A stretch of 64,000 nucleotides of DNA from Meconema thalassinum. Its lineage: Eukaryota > Arthropoda > Insecta > Orthoptera > Tettigoniidae. A model generated the notes under the pieces. The model searched no databases. It saw only the letters and a list, made by a program, of their open reading frames with translations, and had not been told where the DNA came from. Numbering within the stretch: the first letter of the stretch is position 1; the number at the start of each line of letters is the position of its first letter. Both the position numbers and the translations under genes were made by a program. Shown here piece by piece: positions 13,985-24,279 of this stretch. The DNA is taken from NCBI GenBank assembly GCA_946902985.2, contig OX336392.1:24372982-24436981 (forward strand). The letters are read 5' to 3'.

Positions 13985-14702
13985 GTTATGTGGAACCTCA
14001 TGGGGAGCTACAGCAACAACATTACGATCTTCTGCTTTAGGACTTGTCTATTCTGCTGCCGAATACTGTGCACCGGTGTGGCTTAACAGTCCACATGTGA
14101 AGGAGATTGTTGTCCAATAGAATTCGACGATGAGGATAATATCAGGTTACATCAGGACCACTCCTCTGTACTGGCTTTCACCTCTAAGTCACATTGGACC
14201 ACCTGACTTACGTAGACAGAACTCTCTCCCGAGGGTATATCAAAAGATAATCTCCACTCCACAGCTTCCTATTCATTCTGACATACCTACAGTAAAGATA
14301 AGTCGCTTGAAATCCCACCGACCACCCATCCTAACAGCGAAATCTCTACAATTAAATAATTTTCAGATTAACAACAAGTGGTCTGAGGTATGGAATAATA
14401 TATTCCATGAGAAATATAGAAACTTCAATGATCCTATCAAGAAACCAGCTGGCATGGAATTACCACGCCATAAATGGAACTCACTCAACAGGATTCGAAC
14501 GGGACATGGGGTTTGCACAGACAGCTTATACAAGTGGAATAAGGCTTCCTCACCTCATTGCGACTGTGGTTTTGAAAGACAGACCATCCAACATATTGTG
14601 GAGGACTGCAGCCTTCGATCCTATTATGGGAACCTGAAAGACTTTCATGATGCAACGCAGCCTGCTCTTGATTAGATTTCAAATTTAAATATTACCTTGT
14701 AA
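13985..14702 (+). mobile_element. Non-LTR retrotransposon 3' fragment (jockey-like), copy 1
   Basis: The conceptual translation is the C-terminal region downstream of a reverse transcriptase. It opens with LCGTSWGATATTLRSSALGL, continues through AEYCAPVWLNSPHVK and LNRIRTGHGVC, and ends in a Cys/His knuckle, HCDCGFERQTIQHIVEDC. The same protein is encoded on the minus strand at 52,143-52,982, where these motifs recur in order. Here a TAG at 14,118-14,120 breaks the frame after KEIVVQ. A TAG at about 14,673 replaces the Trp codon seen in the sister copy (WIDSLDLRL there, *ISNLNITL here), so the original stop is near 14,702. The catalytic RT domain is absent (5' truncation). An AT-rich 3' UTR-like stretch follows to about 14,830. 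Confidence 0.8.
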
Positions 14703-14835
14703 ATCTGAACATTTTATCTGTTGAATATGTGTCTCCCCACTAAAAATTTATTTTAATATTAATTGTTATTTTAGACTAAATACTAATATATATGTTTAAT
14801 GTGTTCCTTAGCTTGTAATTATGTAGATGTAAATT

Positions 14836-14966
14836 AAACCGTATCAGAACCAATTCTGGTGTTAGTGTGGACTCTTTGTTCAAGTGGAACAGGTTACCCT
14901 CTCTAAAGTGTGACTGTGGAGCCGATAGACAAACGGTGAAGCACATCATTCAGGACTGTCCTCTAA
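14836..14966 (+). mobile_element. Non-LTR retrotransposon C-terminal fragment, copy 2, left part
   Basis: Translation gives LNRIRTNSGVSVDSLFKW followed by the knuckle CDCGADRQTVKHIIQDCPL, the same C-terminal region as the fragment just upstream. The frame stops abruptly after CPL at 14,966 because a MITE is inserted there. The remaining residues resume at 15,605. It begins inside the coding region, so it is 5' truncated. The neighbouring copy ends about 130 bases earlier, so two separate insertions or a tandem arrangement of the same LINE family are both possible. Confidence 0.75.
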
Positions 14967-15604
14967 CGAGGAAAGTACTCCAGCTCGAACGACGAAAACC
15001 AACTGAAAGTGGGTTTAAAGTACACAGTTGTACCAATGTCAATAGCTATCAATGCCATTCTTCTGTAAAAGTACGTGTTCGGTCGCCAGCGCCATCTGAG
15101 TATGTGATAATGTGATCACCGCAGCATTTGAGTTTCGACTATTGCAATGCAGGAACATTGTGAATAATGGAGTATGTCTACATGTTGCCCTTGTTAAGTG
15201 TGCGTACTGGTCCATTCCGCTGTTTTTAATCACTTCAATGCAACTCCACATTTACACTTCGACGTCGAATGAAGGACAACACAGTATCTTCTATTGTGGG
15301 AAAGATGACTATGTCAACACGGTTCTGCATGTGTTAAGATTTCTTGTTGCAAGCAAGTGTTCAACCTTTTGCCAGATGATACTGCACCACGTCTGTTTCT
15401 TGTTAATATAATGGTCCGAATTGCCTGTTGCACGGTAGTTTCTGCTGAGATTTGTGTTTCTGCAATCTTTGGACGTGGTAACTTCCAAACATTGATTGTA
15501 CACAAATGCGGGGTTATACAGATGGGTAGTGGAACAGACATATCTTCGTATATTAAGCGGACTGCCAGTCGGTTTTAGCCGTTCGAGCTGGGGTACTTCC
15601 CTCC
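14967..15604. mobile_element. 638-bp MITE with ~40-bp TIRs and TAA duplication (PIF/Harbinger-like)
   Basis: The left end reads CGAGGAAAGTACTCCAGCTC and the reverse complement of the right end reads GGAGGGAAGTACCCCAGCTC. The similarity continues inward through GAACG..AAAACC.ACTG for about 40 bp. TAA is present on both sides (14,964-14,966 and 15,605-15,607). Removing the element plus one TAA restores the LINE codons GAC TGT CCT CTA AGA GCC TAT, which matches the DCPLRAY of the sister LINE copy. A 3-bp TWA duplication is typical of PIF/Harbinger elements; that assignment is inference. No transposase-like frame is seen inside. Confidence 0.8.
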
Positions 15605-15785
15605 TAAGAGCCTATCATGGCAACATATTGCATTTTCTCTCAGCAACTCCTGCATCAGTGGACTATATTTTGAATTTAGATATAAAACTATGAGACTATT
15701 TGTTCTCTTTTTTTTCCTTTTATTTCAATATTTCATTAAGATGTATTATTATGTACTGTAAGAGTGTACCAAGCCATACGCTAAA
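15605..15785 (+). mobile_element. Non-LTR retrotransposon C-terminal fragment, copy 2, right part
   Basis: After the MITE the LINE frame resumes as RAYHGNILHFLSATPASVDY and ends in ILNLDIKL and a stop at about 15,692, matching the RAYGGDWIDFLLATPDVVQW and SLDLRL end of the 52-kb copy. The tail contains GCCATACGCTAAATAATAAT, resembling the GCCAAACGATAAATAAAATA at the 3' end of that copy. The 3' terminus is placed near 15,785. Confidence 0.75.
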
Positions 15786-15969
15786 TAATAATGTAATTGG
15801 AGCAGAGATTGGGTAGGAGATGACAGTGGCCACATACCTTAGCTATTGTCTGAGGGCAGTAGTGGAAGGGATGAGGGCCATGTTGCAATGTGTTCTGAAA
15901 CACCCCGCGCCACAGTCCCGCTGTACTCCATGAGAATGTATCTGTCTGATCGCAAAATAGAATTGATTG
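15786..15969. other. Unassigned spacer
   Basis: I see no coding frame, repeat copy or RNA gene here. The right side may be the 3' UTR of the minus-strand LINE that follows: the minus strand reads GCCGACGACGAGGATTTTAA near 15,980. Confidence 0.3.
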
Positions 15970-17102
15970 TAGTTAAGTGTTAAAATCCTCGTCGTCGGCT
16001 GTAACTCGATTCCGAGTAAACATATTTCTTCCTGCATAGAGCTTTTCAGACCAGCTTGTGGATGTGCTTCTGATGACTAAACAGGCCAATCCTGGCATAA
16101 AACATGCGCCCACATAAATTGCACTGAATGGTCGGGGGACGGCGGGGTTGCAACTGACGAAGCTTTCTTGCTTGTCGCTTGGCCTCTTCATGTCTGCGAC
16201 GTTCCTCTTCAAATACGTTGACATTTGTGTTCCGCCACAGTAAACGGTCCGCAGCAGATGTTTCCCATGAGTGGATGTCTATACCAGTCGTCGTCATGAT
16301 GTGTTTTAGCTGGTCTTTAAAACGCCCCATGAGGTCTAGTGCCGGAGCAAAGTTCACCATAAAGGAATTGACGTGGAAGCCTGGTATCACTCATACGGTG
16401 AACATGGCCTAACCATCTCAGTTGATGAGCGATGATAGTTGTCTCAATGCTATCGAGATGCGCTCTCTCGAGAACTGCAGTGTTGGTCACGTAGTCCTCC
16501 CACTTGATGTTCAAGATGTATCTCATCTTTTGTTGGTGGAAACGCTCAAGTTTCTTGATATCACTGCGATAGAGTGTCCAAGTTTCACAGCCATACAGTA
16601 GCGTTGAGATGACGACAGCTTTGTACACCATGAGTTTGGTATGCAACTTTAGGTCTTTATTCATGAAGACTCTGTGCATTAAACGGCCAAATGCTGCATG
16701 GGCAGCCCCAATTCTTTTGTCAACATCTTGTTCGCAAGTGCACCGTTTAGACAAGATGCTACCAAGTTATGAAAAATGATCAACCTGCTCCAGTGTTGAG
16801 TCTAAGATGGAGATATTCAACTCAGAAAGAGGTAATCCTGGGGCAGGTTGTGCAAGCACCTTCGTTTTCTTTGCATTGATGGTGAGACCAAAGATATCAC
16901 ACGCAGTGCTAAAGCGATTGACCGATTGTTGAAGCTCTGCAGCTGTCGGAGCAGGAGATGCGGTGTCATCGGCGTACTGCAGTTCTGTCACCCGGGTAAC
17001 TTGGGTATGTCTCTGTGAACGAAGTCTTGCCAGATTGAAAAGACCTCCATCGAAGCGAAACTTAATCTCTATGCCTGGGTTGTTGGAAGATGATTCATAC
17101 AT
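15970..17102 (-). mobile_element. Non-LTR retrotransposon 3' half with C-terminal C2H2 finger
   Basis: The minus strand encodes part of a reverse transcriptase and its C-terminus. In order it shows FRFDGGLFNLARLRSQ, the catalytic YADD in ELQYADDTAS, a degraded YLGS motif, the LINE motif LLYGCETWTLYRSDIKKLE, LRWLGHVHRMSDTRLPRQ, and finally a zinc finger CNLCGRMFYARIGLFSHQKH. A TAA at about 16,763 replaces the Tyr of YLGS. A frameshift near 16,320 separates the GTRPHGAF segment from the following FKDQLKHIM. The copy starts just upstream of YADD, so it is 5' truncated at about 17,102. It is a dead copy. The clade is uncertain; the finger at the end matches a LINE type I know from many animals. 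Confidence 0.8.
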
Positions 17103-17340
17103 TATGAGCCGTCTGAGCTACGAAGAGCAAGAATCCAGGGTGTTATCTCTTCTGCAACACGTCGAAGAGGAAGACATATTAGGAGGTGAAAATAGTGATA
17201 CTGAAGATGAACTACCTGTAGATATGGCAGAATCTTAAAGTGATACTGCGAAGAGTGCAGACGAAGAAGAAAATGAAGAAAGTGTCGATGATATGCCTCT
17301 TTTTCAGCGGATGTCTCACCATACTGGAAAAGACAGAGTT
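17103..17340 (+). pseudogene. Acidic N-terminal transposase-like remnant (possibly piggyBac-like)
   Basis: An open frame starts MSRLSYEEQESRVLSLLQHV and continues with an acidic stretch, GGENSDTEDELPVDMAES. After an in-frame TAA at about 17,236 it continues as SDTAKSADEEENEESVDD and then HHTGKDRV. An acidic N-terminus followed by a GKDG-like motif is characteristic of piggyBac-family transposases; this match is from memory and weak. The frame is cut at 17,340 by the Helentron-like element. Sequence resuming at about 18,762 could be its continuation (WITTQQETSPKCVIGEKLE) but I cannot confirm that. No promoter or DDD core is present. Confidence 0.35.
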
Positions 17341-18762
17341 AACAAGAAGTTCCGTGACGAACTAAAGAGCCTACTTTTCTCAAAATTAAGTTTCATGCCA
17401 ATGCGTAATCAACAGTATATGAACCTATCTAGAATAATGACGAAATTAAGTTGGTAATATCTAAATGTCTAATTAAATCGAAATATACCTGGTATAGTGT
17501 AGCCTAATAGAGCACTACAGTTGGCAGCACTGGTGACTGAATATATTCTTAGTTCCATCTCTTAAGGTACAGAATATAAAATTTGGTTGAAGTCCAATGG
17601 ACGTTACTTGCAGTTAGACATTGAATCAATCAGCACACGTAAAAGCATGTTGTTAACAATGTCATGCGTGTGCTGGTCAGAAATAATCTGAAATATTATT
17701 ATATCTTGTTGTGCCAATTTTGGATGAAATCCATTTGTCACTATAGAAATTATATGTATTTTAAAATTGAACCTATCAGCAGGCTTAGAATCATGTTGGC
17801 AGCACTGACTTAAATTAATTACTCCTAATTAATCTAGAATATCAGGTGATACACGTGTGCAAAGTATAGAGCTGTTGGCTTGCATACTTTCTGATATATT
17901 GATATTAGGGTAAAAAATATAGACAGCATTTATTAACAGTTGGCAGCCCTGATTGCTCTTAACAATACTTATAGTCATATCTGTTAAGTTACACATATCA
18001 CATACGAAATTTGGTTGAAATCCAACTGATGGTATAGAAGTTTCATGTATTTAAAAATGGTACTATCAGCAAGCTTATAATCATGTTGGTAGAACTGCCG
18101 TATATAAGTTACTCCAAATTAATCTAAAATGTCAGGTACTATACGTGTGCATAGTTTAAAAGCTGTCGGCTTGCATAGTTTTAAATATATTGGTATTTGG
18201 ATAAAAGTTAGAGAAAGCAATTTTTATTAACAGTTGGCAGCCCTGGTGGCTCTTAAGAATACGCTCAGTCATATCGGTTTATGTGCACATATTACATACG
18301 AAATTTGGTTGAAATCCAATTGATAGTGTAGAAGTTATATGCATTTAAAAATTGGACGTATGAGAAGGCTAAAAATTATTTTGGCAACACTGTCATGTAT
18401 GGCCTCCTGGAAATTAAACTGAAATAGTATTATCTACATGTGTGCCAATTTTGGAATAGCTCCCATGCATACCTTCCAAGATAACCAACATGGAGCTCAA
18501 ATTTCTAGTGCGTTTTTTCAGCAGTTGGTAGCACTGACATCACTTTCAAATATGGACATGAGATATTCCGGTATACATCTTTAATCGTACTAAATTTGGT
18601 TTCAATTGCTGCAGCCGTTTAGGAGTTGATGGGGGGGGGACACACACAGCCAGACAGACAGAAGGACAGACAGACAGACAGACAGACACACATTTTTCCG
18701 GATCGATCTCATAAGTCTACTTTTTCCTCATTTTTGCAAAATGTGAAAAGTAGGCTAAAAAT
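17341..18762 (-). mobile_element. Helentron/DINE-like non-autonomous element, family E
   Basis: Read on the minus strand, the 5' end is TTTTTAGCCTACTTTTCAC, which pairs with AAAAAGTAGACTTATGAGAT to form a terminal hairpin. The 3' end has a subterminal inverted copy of TAGCCTACTTTTC, then a small hairpin GTTCGTCACGGAAC, ending CTTCTTGTT. The body consists of imperfect ~300-bp units that repeat TTGGCAGCACTG, AAATTTGGTTGAAATCCAA and TTAAGTTACACATAT. A G8 run and a (GACA)n microsatellite lie near 18,630-18,690. It has the same architecture as families A and C in this window. It contains no protein and probably moved with helper replication proteins encoded elsewhere. It interrupts the transposase-like remnant to its left. 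Confidence 0.7.
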
Positions 18763-18905
18763 GGATTACAACACAACAAGAGACTTCTCCAAAATGTGTC
18801 ATTGGTGAAAAGCTAGAATACTACATTATCTGAAACTTGTCTAATCATTCATTTTGAAATTGTTTATAGACAAACTGAAGTAAGAATTATCAGATCTATA
18901 TATAT
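18763..18905. other. Short spacer between two Helentron-like elements
   Basis: This may be the continuation of the remnant that ends at 17,340. Otherwise it is AT-rich and unassigned. Confidence 0.3.
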
Positions 18906-20410
18906 AACAAGTAGTTCCGTGAAGAACTATACAGCCTATTTTCATATATCCTGCTCATGTTAATTGCCACTATCAACATACAAAATTCCAGTTCAATTGC
19001 TGTAACAGATTCGTAGATATTGAGAACCGTCTAAATATTTCAGATGGTCGCCAGGTTGGATTTTTATTTTTGTACTATTACATTAAGATTATTGTGTACG
19101 TGTGGTATTCAAACTTCAATCGTATGATTAGAACACAAGAAGTAAAAACGAGATTTTAAAATTACGCACAGCAGCCATCTTGTGATTAAGCAAACAATTG
19201 AAATAAATTAGTTGCCAGTTGATCAACATTTGTATAAGCATTTAACGTGCAACGTTTCACGGCACTCGGATAGTTATTTCGCGAGAAACGTCCATTTAAA
19301 TATTTATACTTCGCGTCGCCGCCATGTTGGATTTGTGCTCACCAGGTTACTGAAGTCCTATAGGTGAACATAGTCTCTATTAACATAAAAAAACAGTTTG
19401 GTTGCTGTAAACGATTCATAGATATTGAGAACCGTGTAAATATTTCGGAAGCTCGCCATTTAAGATTGTTATATGTATAGGACATAGAGTTATGTACCCT
19501 TCAAGGACAATTATTGCCTAGGTTCAGCATTCAAACTTTCACTTCGATCGCATGATTACGACACAAGAAATAAAAACTTAATTTTAAAATTTCGCACAGC
19601 CGCCATCTTGAGGTTATGTAAACAATTGAATTAAATTAGATGGCAGTGCATTACAATCTGCAAAATCATTTACTGTACCACATTTCACTGCGCTCAGAGA
19701 GTTAAATCACGAGAAAAGTCTATTAAATTATTTCAAATTCGCTTGGTCGCCATGTTCGTTTTGTACTTGACAGGTTTATGAAATATAAGTAGGTAAACTT
19801 GTAGCAGTACCCTTTATCACCGTACAAAATTTCAGGGTGATATCTGTAATAGTTTCGGAGATATAGTATGTCAGTGAAATATTTCGTACAGCCGCCATTT
19901 TGAGGTTATGTAAACAATTGAACTAAATTATACTCCAGTGCATTACAAAGTGTATAAACATTTTCTGTACCAAGTTTCATTACATTTGGATAGTTAAATC
20001 GCGAGAAAAGTCTATTTAAAAGTCTCAACTTCGCTTGACCGCCATGTTGGTTTTTTAGTCACCAGGTTTTTGAAAGTCTCATAGGTGAACTTTCAGTAGT
20101 GCCCCTTATCACCGTACACAAATTCAGGGCGATATCGGTAATAGTTTCGGAGATATTGAATGCTAGTGAAATATTTCGCACAGCCGCCATGTTGGATTGG
20201 TGAGACGTAACAAAATTTGAAGGGCACGGTCGAGGTCGCCGGGAATAGTGCTATGAACTTACCGAGTTTCATTGAAATCGCTCCAGCCGTTTAGATTTTA
20301 TTAGGGGGACACACACACACACCTCACACACGCACACACACACGCACACACACACGGACAAAAGGTGATCTCATAAGCCTATTTTTTCAAAATTGAAAAT
20401 AGGCTAAAAA
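18906..20410 (-). mobile_element. Helentron/DINE-like element, family A, copy A1
   Basis: On the plus strand it starts AACAAGTAGTTCCGTGAAGA, where AGTTCCGTGAAGAACT is the terminal hairpin. A copy of CAGCCTATTTTCATA follows, and it ends with the palindrome CCTATTTTTTCAAAATTGAA and AATAGGCTAAAAA. The body repeats a module of about 0.45 kb roughly three times: GAACCGTCTAAATATTTC, GCCGCCATGTTGGATT, AATTGAATTAAATTAGATG, CGCGAGAAA.GTC. A (CA)n tract lies near 20,312-20,356. Nearly identical copies occur at 30,942, 44,711 and 55,200 on the same strand and at 42,898 and 48,681 on the other. No open frame of note is present. It abuts the 163-bp tandem array on its right. Confidence 0.8.
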
Positions 20411-22745
20411 TCAATGTAACGTGATAGATTGTCTGTGGGTATGTCTGTATGTCTCCTCTGCGTTCATATACCATTCGTCCGATTGCGATGAAACTTGGGT
20501 GAGATGTTGAGTACACTCCAAGGAAGGTTTCTGACTTAGTAAATCCATTTTACAATAAGTGGCGCACGCGTAGATTCAACAAATGAGCGACGATGCGCGA
20601 AGCATTTCAACAAAGTCCCGTATGTGTTCATATACCATTCGTCCGATAGCGATGAAACTTGGGTGAGATGTTGTGTACACTTACGTGAAGGTTTCAAAAT
20701 TAGTGAATACATTTCACAGTAGATAGCGCACGAGTAGATTCAACAAATGAACGATGATACGCAATGCGTTTCAACAAATTCCCGTATGCATTCATATACC
20801 ATTCGTCCGATAGCTATGAAACTTGCGTAAAATGTTGTGTACACTGCAGGGAAATTTTCTGGCTTAGTACATCCACTTTACAATAGGCAGCGCACGAGTA
20901 GATTCAACAAATGAGCTACGACGCGCGAAGCATTTCAACAAAGTCACGTTTGCGTTCATATACCATTCGTCCGATAGCGATGAAACTAGGTTGAGATTTT
21001 GTGTGCACTCCAGGGAAGGTTTCTAGCTCAGTAAATCCCTTTAAAAATAGGTAGAGCACGAGTAGAATCAACAAATGAGCGACGACGCACGAAGTGTTTC
21101 AACAAAGTCCCGTATAATTTCATATACCATTCATCCGATAGCGATGAAACTTGGGTGAGATGTTGTGTACACTCCAGGGAAGGTTTCTGGCTTAGTACAT
21201 ACATTTTACAATAGGTAGCGCACCAGTAGATTCAACAAATGAGCGATGACACGCGAAGCGTTTCAACAAAGCCCCGTATAAAGTCATATACCATTCGTCT
21301 GATAGTGATAAATGTTTGGTGAATTGTTGTGTTTACTCCAGGAAAGGTTTCTGGCTAAGTAAATCCATTTTACAATACGAAGCGCACGTTTATGTTCAAC
21401 AAATGAGTGACTACGCGCGAAGCGTTTCGACAACGTCCCGTATACGTTCACATACCATTCATCCGATTGCGATGAAACTTGGGTGAGATATTGTGTACAC
21501 TCCAGGGAAGGTTTCTGGCTGAGTACATCCATATTACAATATGTAGCGCAATAGTAGAATCAACAAATGAGCGACGACACACGAAGCGTTTCAACCAAGT
21601 CCCGTATGCATACATGTACCATTCGTCCGTAGCTATTAAACTTGGATGAGATGTTGTGTACACGTCATGGAAAATTTCTGGCTGAGTAAATCCCCTATAC
21701 AATATGCAGCGCACAAGTTGATTCAACAAATGAGGGACGACGCGCGAAGCGTTTCAACAAAGTCCCGTATAAGGTCATATGCCATTCTGCCGTTAGCGGT
21801 GAAACTTGGGTGAAATATGGTGGACACTCCAAGGAAGGTTTCTGGCTTAGTAAATACATTTCACAGTAGGTAGCACACGAGAAGATTCGACAAATGAACG
21901 ACGACACGCGGAGCGTTTCAATACAGTCCCCTATGTCTTCATATCCCATTAGTCCGATAGCGATGAAACTTGGGTGAGATGTTGTGGACACTTACGTGAC
22001 GGTTTCTAACTTAGTAAATACATTTTACAGTAGGTAGCGCACGAGTAGATTCAACAAATGAGTGACGAAGCGCGAGTCGTTTAAACAAAATCAGGTATGC
22101 GTTCGTATACTATTCATCCGATTGCGATGAAACATTGATCAGTTATTGTGTACCCGCCAGGGAAGGGGACTTAGTAAATCCATTTCACAAAAAGTAGCGC
22201 AAGAGTAGATGCAACAAATGGGTGACGACGCGCGAAGCGTTTCAACAAAATCCCCTATTGCGTTCATATAACATTCTTCGATTGCGATGAAACCTTGATG
22301 AGTTATTGTGTACACGCCAGGGAAGGGCTTCGACTTAGTAATACATTTCTCAATAGGTAGCGCACGAGTAGATTCAACAAATGAGTGACAGCGCACGAAT
22401 CGTTTAAACAAAAACCCCTATACGTGCATATACCATTCATCCGATTGCGATGAATCATTGATGAGTTATTGTGTACACGCCAGGGAAGGGTTTCGACTTA
22501 GTAAATCTATTTCACAATAGGTAGCGTACCAGTAGATTCAACAAATGAGTGACAGCGATGAAACTTTTGAAAGTTGTTGTGCACGCTCCCACGAATGGTT
22601 CTAAATTAGAAAATCCATTTTACGATAGCTTAGAGGCAGTTAACATGTTGTGTATCCAAAAGCACTTCAGGAAACAGAATTTCAACGCCAACACTTTCTT
22701 TGATTGGCATTGCAACGCATTTCATAAAAATAGATGAATACCTGT
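20411..22745. repeat. 163-bp tandem repeat array, about 13-14 units
   Basis: The core CCATTCGTCCGATAGCGATG recurs at about 20,471, 20,635, 20,801, 20,964, 21,127, 21,291, 21,456, 21,621, 21,783, 21,947, 22,110, 22,272 and 22,434, a spacing of about 163 bp. Each unit also has AAACTTGGGTGAGATGTTGT, a CCAGGGAAGGTTTCTGGCTT-like block and TTCAACAAATGAGCGACGAC. Units have diverged by point changes and small deletions. The last ~150 bp are non-repetitive and end with GATTGGCATTGCAACGCATT. Chance open frames run through the units but are not conserved. Confidence 0.9.
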
Positions 22746-23312
22746 CAGATCCGCACCATTTGAATTATAGTGTAAATACACGTTTATAATATGTGCATGA
22801 TTGCATTTTGGACAATATACTTGCTCATTAGTTCAGTGAATGTTTTCATGGTATATAGGAATCGTAAACAAAATAATTACCTTCACTACAGAGAAGTAAT
22901 TGTGAGTGGTCAGAAATGACCCCGCGCCATCTCTAACGTTGCTCAAGTAAGCGTCACCTCTCCCGGGCTAAGCGATTGAAGGGCTAAAGGGCTTCATATT
23001 GTGAGACTTAGAGAGCTCTATCAAACCAAAAAACTAAATTTCGAAAACCACATCCGGCTTAAATGCAGTTTCTGAAAAATAGCCTTCAATCGCTTCTCTT
23101 GATTCATTATCTTCTTGATTCAAGTCCTGGTCGAATTAACTTACTTACATAGTTTTTTAATGTGTTCCTTGGTTCAATATTTTTGAAATATTTTCATACC
23201 GGAAGTAGTTATAAGGGCTTAAGTTACACTCTGCATTGACTCACATCAGCGCTCGTAGTGATAGAAAAGGCAAATTGCTAATTTATTCTACTGAATATGG
23301 TTGAGTTTCATT
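22746..23312. other. Unassigned region with a 75-bp duplicated motif at its right end
   Basis: This stretch is AT-rich with no recognisable gene. From about 23,237 it contains the first unit of a ~75-bp direct repeat (CTCACATCAGCGCTCGTAGT and following). The second unit lies at 23,656-23,733, interrupted by the SINE. Confidence 0.45.
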
Positions 23313-23326
23313 AACTCACACTAGCG

Positions 23327-23654
23327 TAAGCCTCCGTGGCTTAGGCGGCAGCACGCCGGCCTCTCACCGCTGGGTCCGTGGTTCAAATCCCGGTCACTCC
23401 ATGTGAGATCTGTGCTGGACAAAACGGAGGCAGACAGGTTTTTCTCCGCGTACTCCGGTTTTCCCTGTCAACATTTCATTCCAGCAACATTCTACACTAT
23501 CATTTCATTTCATCTGTCATGCATTTGATCACTGCCCCGGAGGAGTGCGTCAGGCCTCGGCAGCCGGCTCAGTTCATATCCTCGCCGCTAGATGGGGGCT
23601 TCATTCATTCCATTCCTGACCCGGTCGGAGACTGGAAGCAGGCTGTGGATTTTC
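23327..23654 (+). mobile_element. tRNA-derived SINE with 14-bp target duplication
   Basis: The head contains a Pol III A-box-like TGGCTTAGGCGG and a B box GGTTCAAATCC, in the setting of a tRNA-like CCGCTGGGTCCGTGGTTCAA. The body includes CCTCGGCAGCCGGCTCAG and CTCGCCGCTAGATGGGGGC. AACTCACACTAGCG flanks both ends (23,313-23,326 and 23,655-23,668). A diverged copy lies on the minus strand at 41,055-41,375. Transcription would be by RNA polymerase III from the internal boxes; mobilisation needs a partner LINE. Confidence 0.9.
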
Positions 23655-23668
23655 AACTCACACTAGCG

Positions 23669-23869
23669 CTCGTAGTGGTAGACAATGCAAACTGCTAATC
23701 TAATCCACCGGATATGGTAGAGTTTCCGGTGAGCAATCGTCAGTCTACCGCGTGTCATTATGCCGGCACCTCTTAAGAAACGTTTAGTGTGTCCTTTACG
23801 TCTGCAAAAGTGGACAAAACAGCGAAAATAAATTACAAATGTACCAAAAAAGAAACAGTCTTCATGGAA
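23669..23869. other. Unassigned, with second 75-bp repeat unit
   Basis: The left part is the second unit of the 75-bp repeat. A short frame at 23,760 (MPAPLKKRLVCPLRLQKWTK) looks like the start of a basic protein but stops quickly. I do not recognise it. Confidence 0.3.
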
Positions 23870-24279
23870 GGTCCGGTTGGTTGGTTCCTTAGTTTAGGGA
23901 CTGCGACAACGCGGTCATGTAGCCCCGTGACTTTGCGTGTGTGTAGAATCTGTCTGATAAACGGTGTTAATTGTGATGGCTGTATTGGTACGTGTTATCA
24001 CTTATCAGTTTTTAATTCATGTATGGACTGCAGACATTCAATTTTCAAGTAGTTCCTACTTTTGCTAACAAACGCCACCGTCAAAGACAACTAGTTCTGA
24101 ACTTCGTCACTAGATGCCACCGCAGTCGGCTCCCGATGACTAACGTTGGAACCTAAGATCGTTAGTCAAATGTAACCTATAATTTAACTCCACACAATTG
24201 TAGTTAGTGGAAGATTCTTTTACATGCCATAAATCTATGACTTGGGACCGCCGGCTTTACGGAGAGATTTTTAACGCTC
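23870..24279 (-). repeat. SINE-like dispersed repeat G, 3' part
   Basis: On the minus strand this matches the body and tail of the repeat at 54,712-55,105. Shared blocks include CACCGTTTATCAGACAGATT, GACCGCGTTGTCGCAG and AGGAACCAACCAAC, and, further toward the head, GTTCCAACGTTAGTC and GGTGGCATCTAGT. The tRNA-like head of this same copy lies at 25,716-25,790; a DNA transposon separates the two parts. Confidence 0.7.

Noticed and set aside
18906..20410. Canonical Helitron
   Set aside because: There is no 5' TC and no 3' CTRR 10-12 nt after the hairpin, and the AT target is not evident. The T-run target and subterminal inverted repeats fit the Helentron type better.
21284..22411. Series of minus-strand open frames of similar sequence
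   Set aside because: They are translations of the 163-bp tandem repeat, with repeated motifs due only to the DNA repeat.
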